From NCBI GenBank assembly GCA_903867885.1, contig CAIPTD010000161.1, positions 20,117 through 84,116 of the forward strand: a stretch of DNA of 64,000 nt, in the 5' to 3' direction. The DNA is from an uncultured Ferrovum sp. (lineage in GTDB: Bacteria; Pseudomonadota; Gammaproteobacteria; Burkholderiales; Ferrovaceae). Every line of letters begins with the position of its first letter. Positions within the stretch are counted from its first letter, which is position 1. A program made the position numbers and the translations under genes. A model generated the notes under the pieces. It was given only the letters and a program-made list of their open reading frames with translations, was not told where the DNA came from and searched no databases. Of the stretch, positions 29,907 through 41,508 are shown piece by piece.

Positions 29907-32768
29907 ATGCAATCAATACAAGAACATACAGCCAATGATTTACCCCTGTCTTTGGCGCCCTCGATTCCGTTTGAACCCAGTACCTCTGGTGACACGCGCT
30001 TCTCGCAGTTCAAAGTGATCCGCCGCAACGGAGCCGTGGTTTCTTTTGAACCCGAAAAGATATCCATTGCAATCACCAAGGCTTACCTCGCCGTGAACGG
30101 CGGTCAAGGTGCTGCTAGTGCTCGCATCCGTGATGTGGTCTCACAACTGACTCAAATGGCGGTTGCGGCTTTAGTTCGCCGCGAACCCTCTGGCGGTATC
30201 TTTCATATTGAAGATATTCAAGACCAAGTTGAATTGGCCCTCATGCGCTCGGGTGAGCACGAAGTAGCCCGTTCCTACGTGCTGTATCGCGAAGAACGCA
30301 GCCGCGAACGCGCTAAGGTAACGGCTGGCGCAGAACCCGCAATTCACCAAACACTGACCGTGATAGAAAACGGCCAATCTCGTCCCTTAGATGTGAAAGA
30401 GCTTGAAGCCCTCGTTGATGAATGCTGCCAAGGGCTTGAAAGTGCAACTGAAGGTCACGTTATCGTCGAGATGACCTTGAAAGATTTATACGATGGGGTA
30501 CCCATCGACGAAGTGTATAAGTCAGTTATCTTGGCTTCTAGAGCCATGATTGAACGCGATCCTGCTTACAGCCAGGTGACAGCGCGACTTTTGCTGAATA
30601 CGGTGCGTCGTGAAGTACTGGGTGAAACCACCAGCCAGGCTGAAATGGAAACCCGCTATGCCGAATATTTCCCGCTGTTTATCAAGCGTGGGATTGCAGC
30701 AGAACTGCTCGATGAGCGTTTAGGTCAGTTTGATTTGGTTAAGTTGGCCTCTGCCCTAAAAGCAAAACGCGACTTGAAGTTTGATTACCTAGGCTTGCAA
30801 ACTCTCTATGATCGCTACTTCTTGCATATTGAAGAGCATCGTATCGAATTGCCCCAGGCATTTTTTATGCGCGTAGCAATGGGTTTATCTTTGGATGAGA
30901 TTGATCGTGAGGCGCGAGCTGTAGAGTTTTACGAGATTCTCTCCAGCTTTGATTTCATGAGCTCCACGCCTACCTTGTTTAACTCAGGAACACGCCGTTC
31001 GCAACTTTCATCTTGCTATCTCACTACCGTTGCCGACGATTTAGATGGGATTTATGAAGCCCTGAAAGAAAACGCTCTGCTGTCAAAATTTGCGGGTGGT
31101 TTGGGTAACGATTGGACGCAAGTACGTGCCTTGGGTTCTTACATCAAGGGAACCAACGGCAAGAGTCAAGGCGTAGTGCCATTCTTGAAAGTGGTCAACG
31201 ATACGGCAGTTGCTGTGAATCAAGGCGGTAAACGCAAAGGTGCGGTTTGCGCCTATCTAGAAACCTGGCATCTGGATATTGAAGAATTCTTGGAACTGCG
31301 AAAAAACACCGGTGATGATCGTCGCCGAACGCACGACATGAATACGGCTAACTGGATTCCCGATCTATTCATGAAGCGCGTAATGGAAGCGGCAGATTGG
31401 ACCTTATTCTCTCCCTCCGAAACACCTGACCTTCACGATAAGTTTGGTGCAGATTTTGAGAGGGCTTATACCGCCTATGAAGATAAAGCAGCACGCGGTG
31501 AATTGAAATTGTTCCGCAAAGTGCCTGCTTTACAGCTATGGCGCAAGATGCTTTCGATGTTGTTTGAAACGGGCCACCCCTGGATCACATTTAAAGATCC
31601 CTGCAATATTCGTTCTCCACAAAATCATGTGGGCGTAGTGCACAGCAGCAACCTTTGCACCGAGATCACGCTCAATACCAATGAGAAAGAAATCGCTGTG
31701 TGTAATTTGGGTTCAGTGAACCTGGCTGCCCATTTAGTAGAGGGAAAGCTCGACCACGAAAAGCTTCAGCGTACGATTCGAATCGCAATGCGTATGTTAG
31801 ATAACGTGATCGATATTAACTACTACGCTGTTGCTAAGGCGCGCAATTCCAACCTAAAACATCGCCCTGTGGGCTTGGGTATCATGGCTTTCCAGGATTG
31901 TCTTCATGCTATGCGCGTTCCTTATGCCTCACAAGAAGCTGTTAAATTTGCGGATGAATCGATGGAAGCGGTGTGCTACTACGCCTACTGGGCTTCGACC
32001 GAATTGGCCCAAGAGCGAGGTCGTTATGCTACCTATCGTGGTTCCTTGTGGGATCGCGGTATCTTGCCTCACGACAGCATTGATCTGTTGGCTCAAGAGC
32101 GCGGCGGCTACTTAGAAGTAGATCGGAGCAGCACCATGGATTGGGATGCGTTGCGTGAGCGTATTCGCGAATACGGTATGCGTAATTCCAATTGCGTCGC
32201 GATTGCGCCTACTGCAACGATTTCTAACATCATTGGTGTTTCTGCCTGTATCGAGCCTACATTCCAGAATCTATTCGTGAAGAGCAACCTCTCTGGTGAG
32301 TTCACGGTAGTGAATGAGTATCTGGTGCGCGATTTAAAGCGCGCTAATCTTTGGGATGATGTCATGGTGTCGGACCTGAAATATTTTGATGGTTCGCTCT
32401 CACGTATCGATCGCATTCCTGCTGATTTGCGTCAGTTGTATGCCACAGCATTTGAAGTTGACCCGAGTTGGTTGATTGAAGCAGCATCGCGTCGTCAGAA
32501 ATGGATTGATCAAGCACAAAGCTTGAATATTTATATGGCAGGGGCGTCGGGTAAAAAGCTGGATGAAACCTACAAGCTGGCTTGGACCCGTGGCCTGAAA
32601 ACTACTTACTACTTGCGTACCATGGGTGCAACTTCTGCTGAGAAATCTACCTCTAAAGCAGGTGCACTGAACGCAGTACCAGTGGATGGCGGGATTCAGG
32701 CGCAGCCCTCGGCTGAAGAAGCAAAGTTCTGCATTATCACCGACCCGACTTGCGAAGCTTGTCAGTAA
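29907..32768 (+). CDS. nrdA: class Ia ribonucleoside-diphosphate reductase alpha subunit
   Basis: ATP-cone, SSCYLTTVADDLDGIYE, MNTANWIPDLFMKRV, ATISNIIGVSACIEP, C-terminal CEACQ. Confidence 0.96.
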   Translation: MQSIQEHTANDLPLSLAPSIPFEPSTSGDTRFSQFKVIRRNGAVVSFEPEKISIAITKAYLAVNGGQGAASARIRDVVSQLTQMAVAALVRREPSGGIFHIEDIQDQVELALMRSGEHEVARSYVLYREERSRERAKVTAGAEPAIHQTLTVIENGQSRPLDVKELEALVDECCQGLESATEGHVIVEMTLKDLYDGVPIDEVYKSVILASRAMIERDPAYSQVTARLLLNTVRREVLGETTSQAEMETRYAEYFPLFIKRGIAAELLDERLGQFDLVKLASALKAKRDLKFDYLGLQTLYDRYFLHIEEHRIELPQAFFMRVAMGLSLDEIDREARAVEFYEILSSFDFMSSTPTLFNSGTRRSQLSSCYLTTVADDLDGIYEALKENALLSKFAGGLGNDWTQVRALGSYIKGTNGKSQGVVPFLKVVNDTAVAVNQGGKRKGAVCAYLETWHLDIEEFLELRKNTGDDRRRTHDMNTANWIPDLFMKRVMEAADWTLFSPSETPDLHDKFGADFERAYTAYEDKAARGELKLFRKVPALQLWRKMLSMLFETGHPWITFKDPCNIRSPQNHVGVVHSSNLCTEITLNTNEKEIAVCNLGSVNLAAHLVEGKLDHEKLQRTIRIAMRMLDNVIDINYYAVAKARNSNLKHRPVGLGIMAFQDCLHAMRVPYASQEAVKFADESMEAVCYYAYWASTELAQERGRYATYRGSLWDRGILPHDSIDLLAQERGGYLEVDRSSTMDWDALRERIREYGMRNSNCVAIAPTATISNIIGVSACIEPTFQNLFVKSNLSGEFTVVNEYLVRDLKRANLWDDVMVSDLKYFDGSLSRIDRIPADLRQLYATAFEVDPSWLIEAASRRQKWIDQAQSLNIYMAGASGKKLDETYKLAWTRGLKTTYYLRTMGATSAEKSTSKAGALNAVPVDGGIQAQPSAEEAKFCIITDPTCEACQ

Positions 32769-32794
32769 AGGGTTAAAGAAAAAGGATTGAGATT

Positions 32795-34003
32795 ATGTTG
32801 AGTTGGGATGATGAAATTAGCGCAGTGCCCTCGGCACAGCCCTTCCTGCCTGTTGGCATGCCACCCATGCGCGCGAGCGCAGCGATTAAACCTGTCGAAA
32901 TGTTGGCGGAAGATTTAGACATTGACCGTCCGCTTGAAGGCGCCACGCATACTGCCGATAGCGCGGGCCTGCATCCAGAGTCCACTGGGCGTGTTCGGGT
33001 AGAAGATAAGCGCATCATTAACTGCCGTTCTGATGTCAATCAACTAGTCCCATTCAAGTATAAATGGGCATGGGATAAATATCTGGCGGGTTGCGCAAAC
33101 CACTGGATGCCCCAAGAAGTGAATATGACGCGTGACATTGCGTTGTGGAAGGATCCAAACGGATTGACCGATGACGAGCGTTTGATTGTGCGCCGTAACC
33201 TTGGCTTTTTTGTAACGGCTGATTCTCTGGCTGCAAACAATATTGTATTAGGTACTTACCGTCACATCACCAATCCAGAATGTCGTCAGTTCTTGTTACG
33301 CCAAGCATTTGAAGAAGCGATTCATACGCATGCTTATCAGTACATTGTAGAAAGTCTAGGTTTGGATGAAGGCGAAATCTTCAATATGTACCATGAGGTT
33401 TCGAGTATTCGTGACAAGGACCAGTTCTTATATGAATTCATTGAGGTACTCACAGATCCTGAGTTTCAGACGGGTACACCAGAAAACGACCAGAAGCTCT
33501 TAAAGAGCCTGATTGTGTTTTCCTGCATCATGGAAGGCTTATTCTTCTATGTAGGCTTTGCGCAAATCTTAGCCTTGGGTCGTCAGAACAAAATGACCGG
33601 TGCCGCCGAACAATATCAGTACATTTTGCGTGATGAATCCATGCACTGTAATTTTGGGATTGATGTAGTCAACACAATCAAACTTGAAAACCCCCATCTT
33701 TGGACTCCTGAGTTCCGTGAGGAAATCAAAGCACTGATGGTGCGCGGTGTGGAGCTGGAATATCGTTATGCTGAAGACACCATGCCCCGCGGCGTGTTGG
33801 GTTTGAATGCACCCATGTTTAAAGAGTATCTGCGCTATGTGGCGAATCGTCGTTGTCAGCAGATTGGTTTGGATGTGCTCTATCCTGGCGCCACCAATCC
33901 TTTTCCCTGGATGAGCGAATTGATCGACTTGAAGAAAGAAAAGAATTTCTTCGAGACCCGTGTGACGGAGTATCAAACCGGCGGTGCGTTGAACTGGGAG
34001 TAA
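32795..34003 (+). CDS. nrdB: class Ia ribonucleoside-diphosphate reductase beta subunit
   Basis: [58 protein letters not shown]. Confidence 0.96.
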   Translation: MLSWDDEISAVPSAQPFLPVGMPPMRASAAIKPVEMLAEDLDIDRPLEGATHTADSAGLHPESTGRVRVEDKRIINCRSDVNQLVPFKYKWAWDKYLAGCANHWMPQEVNMTRDIALWKDPNGLTDDERLIVRRNLGFFVTADSLAANNIVLGTYRHITNPECRQFLLRQAFEEAIHTHAYQYIVESLGLDEGEIFNMYHEVSSIRDKDQFLYEFIEVLTDPEFQTGTPENDQKLLKSLIVFSCIMEGLFFYVGFAQILALGRQNKMTGAAEQYQYILRDESMHCNFGIDVVNTIKLENPHLWTPEFREEIKALMVRGVELEYRYAEDTMPRGVLGLNAPMFKEYLRYVANRRCQQIGLDVLYPGATNPFPWMSELIDLKKEKNFFETRVTEYQTGGALNWE

Positions 34004-34075
34004 AACAGCTCAGTGCGCTATCCTGTTTGCTCTGATACAGATGAAGTGAGTTGAAGAAGGATCTGCTTGCTTGTT

Positions 34076-34109
34076 AAAAGCCCCTCAATAAGATGCTTGA
34101 GGGGCTTTT
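34076..34109 (+). terminator. intrinsic terminator after nrdB
   Basis: AAAAGCCCCTCA-ATAAGATGCT-TGAGGGGCTTTT, 12-bp arms. Confidence 0.92.
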
Positions 34110-34187
34110 CCATGAATACAGCTGGTTCAGGTTAGAATACCAAGCTGATAAGTAGCGGTGGATGACCACCCATCACGAGGAGAAACT

Positions 34188-35759
34188 ATGGGTATGAAAA
34201 TAGGCGTGCCACGCGAGGTGCATCCTGGCGAACGGCGCGTAGCAGCAACCCCAGAAACCGTACAGCAGATGACTAAACTCGGTTTTTCTGTAGCGCTTGA
34301 GTTGGGTGCAGGGAAAGAAGCCAACTTTGATGACGCTGCATACTTGGCTGCAGGGGCAACGATTGCGCCCAATGTGCAAGCGCTTTATGCAGATGCCGAT
34401 ATTATTTTAAAAGTACGTGCACCCATGGTGAATCCTGCTTCGGGATCGCATGAATCTGAATTATTGCGCCCGGGACAAACCCTCATTAGCTTTATCTGGC
34501 CTGCCCAAAACGCAGAACTGATGGAACGTTTGGCGGCACGCCATGTTACGGTGATGGCGATGGACGCCGTGCCTCGTATTTCACGCGCTCAAAAATTGGA
34601 TGCCTTGAGCTCCATGGCTAACATTGCTGGCTATCGCGCCATCATTGAGGCCGCTCAGCATTTTGGTCGCTTCTTTACGGGGCAGATTACCGCTGCCGGT
34701 AAAGTCCCTCCCGCTAAGGTCATGGTGATCGGAGCGGGCGTAGCAGGGTTGGCGGCAATCGGAACGGCCCGAAGCTTGGGTGCGATTGTGCGTGCCTTTG
34801 ATACGCGTCCAGAAGTAAAGCAACAAATTGAATCGATGGGGGCTGAATTCCTCGAGATGGATTTTGAGGAAGAAGGTTCAGGTCAAGGCGGTTATGCCAA
34901 GCAAATGAGTGCGGCCTTTATAGAGGCAGAGATGGCGTTGTTTGCAGAGCAAGCCAAAGACGTCGACATCATTGTGACAACGGCGTTGATCCCAGGAAAA
35001 CCTGCTCCCAAACTCATTACCGAAGCCATGGTTGCTTCAATGAAAAACGGCAGTGTGATTGTGGATTTGGCAGCAGAGCAGGGCGGCAATTGCGAATGCA
35101 CCGTCCCCGGTCAAGTGAACCATGCGCATGGTGTGAGTGTGATTGGTTATACCGACTTGCCTTCACGCTTGCCCACGCAATCTAGTCAACTATATGGCAC
35201 CAACTTACGCCACTTCCTCACCGACCTCACCCCTGCCAAAGACGGTCAGATTGTGGTCAACATGGAAGACGATGTCATTCGCACTGCCACGGTTATTAAA
35301 GACGGTGTAATGACTTGGCCTGCCCCCCCTCTTAAAGTCCCCGCGATTGCTCCGGCTAAACCTGCTGCTGTGGTTGCAGTTGCCCCAAAGCATGGCGAAG
35401 CAGGAAAACCTGCCAGTAATACCAGTACGCTCGTCACGATGTTGATCGCAGCGCTGGTCTTTGCCTTGATTGGTGCGACTGCACCGGCTGCCTTCCTCCC
35501 GCACTTTACGGTGTTTGTGTTGGCGTGTTTTGTAGGCTATCAAGTGGTATGGAATGTCACCCCGGCATTGCATACGCCACTGATGAGTGTAACGAATGCC
35601 ATCTCAGGAATTATTGTGATTGGCGCACTCTTGCAAATCTCTAGCCCCTCTCCGCTCGTACAAGGCATTGCGGCCTTCTCCGTGCTGATTGCGACCATCA
35701 ATATTGCCGGCGGGTTCCGCGTCACCGCTCGCATGCTCAACATGTTCCGCCGGGATTAA
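34188..35759 (+). CDS. pntA: NAD(P)(+) transhydrogenase alpha subunit (fused, E. coli-like)
   Basis: [25 protein letters not shown]... plus C-terminal TM domain. Confidence 0.95.
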   Translation: MGMKIGVPREVHPGERRVAATPETVQQMTKLGFSVALELGAGKEANFDDAAYLAAGATIAPNVQALYADADIILKVRAPMVNPASGSHESELLRPGQTLISFIWPAQNAELMERLAARHVTVMAMDAVPRISRAQKLDALSSMANIAGYRAIIEAAQHFGRFFTGQITAAGKVPPAKVMVIGAGVAGLAAIGTARSLGAIVRAFDTRPEVKQQIESMGAEFLEMDFEEEGSGQGGYAKQMSAAFIEAEMALFAEQAKDVDIIVTTALIPGKPAPKLITEAMVASMKNGSVIVDLAAEQGGNCECTVPGQVNHAHGVSVIGYTDLPSRLPTQSSQLYGTNLRHFLTDLTPAKDGQIVVNMEDDVIRTATVIKDGVMTWPAPPLKVPAIAPAKPAAVVAVAPKHGEAGKPASNTSTLVTMLIAALVFALIGATAPAAFLPHFTVFVLACFVGYQVVWNVTPALHTPLMSVTNAISGIIVIGALLQISSPSPLVQGIAAFSVLIATINIAGGFRVTARMLNMFRRD

Positions 35760-35772
35760 GGGGAAAGCTGAC

Positions 35773-37173
35773 ATGAATACTGGATTAATTACTGTTTGTT
35801 ATATCGGCGCTGCCATTCTGTTTATTTTGAGCTTGGGCGGATTATCGCGTCAGGAAACGGCTCAGCGTGGCAATCTGTTCGGCACGATAGGGATGGCCTT
35901 GGCGATTTTGGCCACCATCATGGGTGCGGGGGTAACGAGCCTTGGATTATTGATTCCCGCGGTGTTAGTAGGTGCTGCGATTGGATGGGTCTTGGCGGTC
36001 CGGGTTGAAATGACAGGCATGCCTGAACTTGTTGCGATCCTACACAGCTTTGTGGGCCTTGCTGCAACTTTGGTAGGGGTGGCCAGTTATCTAGATCCTA
36101 CTGCGCACTTTGCTAGTTCTGCCGAAAAAAGTATTCATGAAGTCGAAATTTTCTTAGGTGTATTCATTGGTGCTTTGACCTTTACCGGATCGATCATTGC
36201 GTTTGGTAAATTGCGGGGATCCATTTCTGGTAAACCATTGATGTTGCCGGGCCGTCATTTACTTAACATTGCAGGCATTGTTGCTTCATTAGTTTTAGGG
36301 GCAATGTTCATTGGTAACGAAATGCCTCAAGGTGCTTTACCGGAATTGCTGATGATGTCTGCGATTGCAGGTTTGATTGGTATTCACTTGGTAATGGCAA
36401 TCGGTGGAGCGGATATGCCCGTAGTGGTATCCATGCTGAATAGCTATTCAGGATGGGCGGCAGCCGCAACGGGATTCATGCTGAGTAATGATCTGCTGAT
36501 CGTCACGGGTGCCTTAGTGGGTTCAAGCGGTGCGATCCTTTCTTACATCATGTGTCGCGCAATGAATCGAAGCTTCATTTCAGTGATTCTGGGTGGCTTT
36601 GGAACAGGGAGTGGAACGACCAGCACCGCTGAGGCTCCACAAGGAGAGGTTGTGGCAATCAGTGCTGAAGAAACCGCACAGGCCTTAGCTGATGCCAAAG
36701 AAGTCATTATGGTTCCGGGTTATGGAATGGCGGTTGCACAGGCACAAGGTGTGATCAGTGAAATCACCCGTCGCTTACGCGCCAAAGGCGTGAAGGTGCG
36801 TTTTGCCATTCACCCGGTGGCAGGTCGCTTACCTGGCCACATGAACGTGCTCTTGGCCGAAGCCAAAGTACCGTATGACATTGTGCTGGAGATGGATGAA
36901 ATCAATGAAGACTTCCCCGAGACTGATGTGGTCTTGGTAGTGGGGGCAAACGATATTGTGAATCCTTCTGCTCAAGATGATCCCGGAAGTCCTATTGCAG
37001 GTATGCCGGTCTTAGAAGTTTGGAAAGCCCGCACAGTCGTGGTCTTTAAGCGCTCGATGGCAACAGGCTATGCGGGTGTGGATAATCCGCTCTTCTTTAA
37101 GGAGAACACCCGCATGTTGTTTGGTGATGCAAAGAAGAGTGTAGATGCCATCCTTTCGCATCTGCCTGCTTAA
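35773..37173 (+). CDS. pntB: NAD(P)(+) transhydrogenase beta subunit
   Basis: [56 protein letters not shown]. Confidence 0.96.
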   Translation: MNTGLITVCYIGAAILFILSLGGLSRQETAQRGNLFGTIGMALAILATIMGAGVTSLGLLIPAVLVGAAIGWVLAVRVEMTGMPELVAILHSFVGLAATLVGVASYLDPTAHFASSAEKSIHEVEIFLGVFIGALTFTGSIIAFGKLRGSISGKPLMLPGRHLLNIAGIVASLVLGAMFIGNEMPQGALPELLMMSAIAGLIGIHLVMAIGGADMPVVVSMLNSYSGWAAAATGFMLSNDLLIVTGALVGSSGAILSYIMCRAMNRSFISVILGGFGTGSGTTSTAEAPQGEVVAISAEETAQALADAKEVIMVPGYGMAVAQAQGVISEITRRLRAKGVKVRFAIHPVAGRLPGHMNVLLAEAKVPYDIVLEMDEINEDFPETDVVLVVGANDIVNPSAQDDPGSPIAGMPVLEVWKARTVVVFKRSMATGYAGVDNPLFFKENTRMLFGDAKKSVDAILSHLPA

Positions 37174-37198
37174 TTGAATTCACCCCTTCAAGCTTGCG

Positions 37199-37239
37199 TC
37201 CAATAACGCAGAGGATATTTCTCCCTCTCCGTTATTGGA
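37199..37239. terminator. hairpin between convergent pntB and earP
   Basis: TCCAATAACG...CGTTATTGGA outer arms with inner AGAGG/CCTCT. Confidence 0.6.
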
Positions 37240-37249
37240 TGACTAGAGT

Positions 37250-38380
37250 TTATGTTTCTTGTTGCAAATGAATAAAATCTAAAAGCTTAGAGGTGAGGCT
37301 GGGTTGCTGCTCTAAGCGAGCACTCCATTGTTCTGAATGAAGGGTGAGTGAGATGAGCATAGTGCTTACTTGCCTCCAAGCTTCTGATAGCTCTTTAGGT
37401 TCTCTTTGCACCCAGCATTGCCAAAGCTTACCAATGGCTTTTGCAGTTTCTATTTCCTTACAGCTTTCAAGATAGCGCTCTAAAAAGGCCGCCATTTTTA
37501 CGAGATGCGCACCATCCTCTGTGGGATAGATGTCCCACAGAAAGGGCCTTCCAGCCCACTGTGCTCGGACAAAAGAGTCTTCACCTCTTACCACATTGAA
37601 ATCACAACTCCAAAGCACTTCATCAAACTGATCCTGAGTGAGCCAAGGCAGAAAAATAAAAGATGTCGCGTGGTCTGGGTGGGTGGCTATCCAGTCATAA
37701 GCACGATGCTGAATCAGCCCCTGAAATAGGTGGCACTCAGTTTTTTGGCCAGTTTCTTCATGGTGTTGCTCAAAGGCATCAAAAAGAGAATCTACTAGAG
37801 GATGGTCATAGCAAAAAATGCTGACCCTGATTGGCTTAACTTGATCCTCTCTCTCTTGCCGTTGCTTAGCTTTTATTTGAAAGCTTGTTCTTTGCTCTGA
37901 TAAGTCTTTTTCGCGTAACAACCCTCCCGTTTTTTTCGAAAAACCTGGGAAGAAAAACCATCGGGTGATGGGAAGATGTGGGTGTGGGCTGGGTAGGGTA
38001 TGACAGCCTTCCACCCAATCCTCAGCACTGAGATATTCCAGGTTTACCCAAAGCGAAGAAGGTTTGCGTTGCGTCATCCGTTCGGCAAAAACATTGGGTA
38101 GGTCACACCCAAATGTCTCGATCACCAAGTCTGCAGGTTGGGATTCGATTAAAATCTCTTCAAAATTACGGATCGAGATGAACCCAGTTTGAACAAGCGT
38201 TTCATCTTCGCTGTCACTCAGAACAAATGCAGAAAGCGTTTCCGGTTGATCAATCCAAAGACGCACGCATAATGCATGCTCTTTCGCCAATTGCCGCGAT
38301 AAACGCCAACACACTCCTGCATCGCCCAGATTGTCGACTACCCGACATAACACATCCACTGTTTGTATCATGTCCCGCAA
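37250..38380 (-). CDS. earP: EF-P arginine-32 rhamnosyltransferase EarP
   Basis: VDVLCRVVDNLGDAGVCWRLSRQLAKEH...NLEYLSAEDWVEGCHTLPSPHP...RGEDSFVRAQWAGRPFLWDIYPTEDGAH. Confidence 0.93.
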   Translation of the reverse strand: MRDMIQTVDVLCRVVDNLGDAGVCWRLSRQLAKEHALCVRLWIDQPETLSAFVLSDSEDETLVQTGFISIRNFEEILIESQPADLVIETFGCDLPNVFAERMTQRKPSSLWVNLEYLSAEDWVEGCHTLPSPHPHLPITRWFFFPGFSKKTGGLLREKDLSEQRTSFQIKAKQRQEREDQVKPIRVSIFCYDHPLVDSLFDAFEQHHEETGQKTECHLFQGLIQHRAYDWIATHPDHATSFIFLPWLTQDQFDEVLWSCDFNVVRGEDSFVRAQWAGRPFLWDIYPTEDGAHLVKMAAFLERYLESCKEIETAKAIGKLWQCWVQREPKELSEAWRQVSTMLISLTLHSEQWSARLEQQPSLTSKLLDFIHLQQET

Positions 38381-38395
38381 AACCTGCAGCGGTCG

Positions 38396-38794
38396 TTACA
38401 GCGCTTCAGCACCCGAGTGAGCGATGATGCCGTCTTGACTTGACTGCACACCAGATACGCCAATCGCGCCAACGAAGTGACCTTCGTGGACCAGGGGCAC
38501 CCCTCCTTCGATGGGGGTGGCACCTGACAATTTCAACATCACAGTTCGCCCGCCAGAGATCGCGGATTCAAGAGCCTGAGTGGGCCTGCGAAAAGCAATG
38601 GCCGTCTTGGCTTTTTCAATTGAAACTGTCACCGAACCGCTTTGCACATCATCCATACGTTCAAAATAAACAAGATGCCCGCCGTCGTCGACGACTGAGA
38701 TCACTACATTCCACTTATTCTCAATAGCAGTTTGATGAGCGGCTTTCGCAACCCGACGCGCATCTTCTAGGGTGATAGCATATTTTTGGCGCAT
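38396..38794 (-). CDS. GlcG/HbpS family protein
   Basis: ITLEDARRVAKAAHQTAIENKWNVVISVVDDGGHLVYFERMD...GVPLVHEGHFVGAIGVSG. Confidence 0.88.
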   Translation of the reverse strand: MRQKYAITLEDARRVAKAAHQTAIENKWNVVISVVDDGGHLVYFERMDDVQSGSVTVSIEKAKTAIAFRRPTQALESAISGGRTVMLKLSGATPIEGGVPLVHEGHFVGAIGVSGVQSSQDGIIAHSGAEAL

Positions 38795-38829
38795 GATGAT
38801 TTCCTTGGGTGAGTAATAAAAAAGTGAGT

Positions 38830-40104
38830 TTAAACGTGCTCTAAATGGGGCGTTTCACGGGCAAGTTGCAAGGTGACAAAAACAGCACTTGCTTGCAGCA
38901 CTGCAACTCCCATCATCACCAGGCTAAAAGCCCCGGCATCCATGAATGGGCCAAAGACCAACGGGCCTATTGCCAGGCCAGAATCCAGCCCGGAGTAAAC
39001 AAACCCATACACTCTGCCCAGGCTGGCGCTCCCCAGACGTTGCGTGGCCGCTTGTCGCACCATTAAATCTCTCGATGGCCCGGTAAACCCAACTCCAAAT
39101 CCCATCACAGCTAATAAAGGTAAAACCATAGATGTAAGGGGGGCCTGGCTGGCCAGTACACTCGCTGCAAGCGCTGCTGCACCAAGAGATAGCATCACGG
39201 TGCGATCGTGCTCGCGTCCCGGTTTTGCATAGAGCCCACCCGCTGCTGTACCCGCTGTGCTTCCAATTAAATATGCAGTGAGACAAAACGCTGTTAAGGA
39301 AGGCCCCATTCCATATAGGTGCCCGAGCAGAGGGCTCACATAGTTTTGCAATACTCCAAAGGCAGCTGACGTAAGCAGAAAAAATGTAAAACACATCCAG
39401 ACGGCAGGTACCCTTAAGAACGAAGGTGTTTTATTGGTATTGGGGGGCTGACTTGCTCCGACCTGTTCATGATTTGTTTGGGTATGTTTTAGGGATTGTG
39501 CTGAAGTTTGAATTGGAGAAGGTACTTCAATGAGGCCTCGTGTTTGAATCAAGACTAAGATCGTAGCCAACGCCAACAAAGCAGCTGAAAACGCTGCAGC
39601 ACGCCATCCAAACGAACCCGCCATCACAGTCATGATCAAAGGAGCTAATACCCACCCAGCATTGCCTGAAAGTGCGTGTGCGGAAAATGCATGCCCTAGC
39701 CTGGCAGCAGAGACACGTCTGTTCAGAATGGTGTAATCCGCAGGATGGAAAATGCTATTTCCCAAACCAGCCAGTCCAGCACCTAGCATGAGCATGGGGT
39801 AATTCATTGCACATGCAATAAAAATAGCGGATCCGGCTAACATGGCTAAACCAAAGAACAGCACTTTGCTGGCTCCAAAGCGGTCAACTGCAAATCCTGC
39901 TAAAGCTTGACCTACTCCCGAGACCACAAAAAAGGTGGTCATCAGGGCCCCGGCCTGAGTGAAGTTCAGACCAAATTCCACCATCAGCCATGGGAAAAGA
40001 GGTGGGAGAATGAGATGAAAAAAATGAGAGGTGCCATGGGCGAGCGCGACCACAGATAAAGTGGGATAGTCTTCGCGTGCATCAAGAGTTAATGTGTTCA
40101 TCAA
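38830..40104 (-). CDS. MFS transporter
   Basis: About 12 TM; HGTSHFFHLILPPLFPWLMVEFGLNFTQAG. Confidence 0.88.
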   Translation of the reverse strand: MMNTLTLDAREDYPTLSVVALAHGTSHFFHLILPPLFPWLMVEFGLNFTQAGALMTTFFVVSGVGQALAGFAVDRFGASKVLFFGLAMLAGSAIFIACAMNYPMLMLGAGLAGLGNSIFHPADYTILNRRVSAARLGHAFSAHALSGNAGWVLAPLIMTVMAGSFGWRAAAFSAALLALATILVLIQTRGLIEVPSPIQTSAQSLKHTQTNHEQVGASQPPNTNKTPSFLRVPAVWMCFTFFLLTSAAFGVLQNYVSPLLGHLYGMGPSLTAFCLTAYLIGSTAGTAAGGLYAKPGREHDRTVMLSLGAAALAASVLASQAPLTSMVLPLLAVMGFGVGFTGPSRDLMVRQAATQRLGSASLGRVYGFVYSGLDSGLAIGPLVFGPFMDAGAFSLVMMGVAVLQASAVFVTLQLARETPHLEHV

Positions 40105-40177
40105 CTGATTTTATCATTGCAGCGTTCAAACGGCTGATTCTCAACATTCGATGGAATGCCGCATAATAGATAACCTT

Positions 40178-41446
40178 ATGTCTTTCACCTCCGTAAATTC
40201 CGAAAATCCAATTTTTAAACCCAACCGTTCTGCAGCGGTTCGCTTTGTATTGGTCACTGTGTTCCTAGATGTATTGGGGATAGGCATCGCTATTCCTGTT
40301 CTTCCGGCTTTAGTTGGAGAACTTTCCGGTAACCGAGAACTTCAGGCTTGGTGGTACGGAATCCTGGGGGCATGTTATGGACTCATGCAATTTAGCTGCG
40401 CACCTTTGCTAGGTGCTTTATCAGATCGATTTGGAAGACGCACTATCTTGCTCATTTCCAGTGCGGGTTTAGGATGTAATTATTTGATTTCAGGTTTAGC
40501 TGGAAACTTGCCCACACTTTTATTTGGACGAATGTTGGGTGGCGCAACAGGAGCAAGTATGTCGGTTGCAAGCGCCTATGTTGCCGATACAACTGCCCCA
40601 GAGGAGCGCACACGCTGGTTAGGGTTAATTGGTGCTTGTTTTGGGATGGGCTTTGTCTTTGGTCCCATGATCGGTGGCTTGTTGGGGGCGATTGATTTAC
40701 GCCTACCCTTTTTTGTGGCAAGCGGTTTGGCGCTTCTGAATACCTGCTATGGCTATTTTGTCTTACCGGAAAGCTTAGCTCCAGAAAATCGCAGACCGAT
40801 CTCGCTTTCTGCGCTCAATCCGTTCGCCGCCTTGCTGGGTCTTGGCAGTATGAAAAATATCAGCGGATTAGTGGTGGTCGTTTTATTTGCTACCTTGGCC
40901 CAGCTTATTTTGCAAAGTACTTGGGCGCTGTATACCGCCTTTCGATTTGGTTGGGGTCCACGTAATACAGGTTTAACCTTATTCCTTGTGGGCTTTGTTG
41001 CCGTATCGGTTCAAGGAGGCTTGCTCACCCGTCTCACCGCTTGGCTAGGGGAAACTCGGCTTGTGTTGGTAGGGCTTTGCTCTGGCGTGATCGCTTTTAC
41101 TTTATATGGATTGGCAACCAATGGAAGCGTGATGTATGTTGTCATCGTCGCTAATTTTATGGCCTATAGCGTATCCCCAACCCTTCAGAGTATTGTCTCG
41201 CGTTCAGTGCCTGCAGATCGCCAAGGGATGACCATGGGCTCATTGCAAGCCATCAGTAGCCTTATGTATGTCTTTGCGCCGTTGATGGGGACCAGTCTAT
41301 TGGCCCAAACCAGCCACTTGCCAAGTGATGACCCACGAGTAGGAGGCACATTCTTTTTGTGCGCGGTTTTTCAGTTGATTGCTTTGATCATGGCAGTTCG
41401 GTATTTCAAGCAACGTCCAATGATGAACAAGTCCCCTGGAAATTAA
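40178..41446 (+). CDS. TetA-like MFS transporter
   Basis: VFLDVLGIGIAIPVLPALVGEL...GALSDRFGRRTILLISSAGLG. Confidence 0.88.
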   Translation: MSFTSVNSENPIFKPNRSAAVRFVLVTVFLDVLGIGIAIPVLPALVGELSGNRELQAWWYGILGACYGLMQFSCAPLLGALSDRFGRRTILLISSAGLGCNYLISGLAGNLPTLLFGRMLGGATGASMSVASAYVADTTAPEERTRWLGLIGACFGMGFVFGPMIGGLLGAIDLRLPFFVASGLALLNTCYGYFVLPESLAPENRRPISLSALNPFAALLGLGSMKNISGLVVVVLFATLAQLILQSTWALYTAFRFGWGPRNTGLTLFLVGFVAVSVQGGLLTRLTAWLGETRLVLVGLCSGVIAFTLYGLATNGSVMYVVIVANFMAYSVSPTLQSIVSRSVPADRQGMTMGSLQAISSLMYVFAPLMGTSLLAQTSHLPSDDPRVGGTFFLCAVFQLIALIMAVRYFKQRPMMNKSPGN

Positions 41447-41508
41447 ATACCTAGCCCCATTCCCCAGTTTTTAGATGCAGAGACTGGAACACAAAAACGT
41501 TGAAGAGC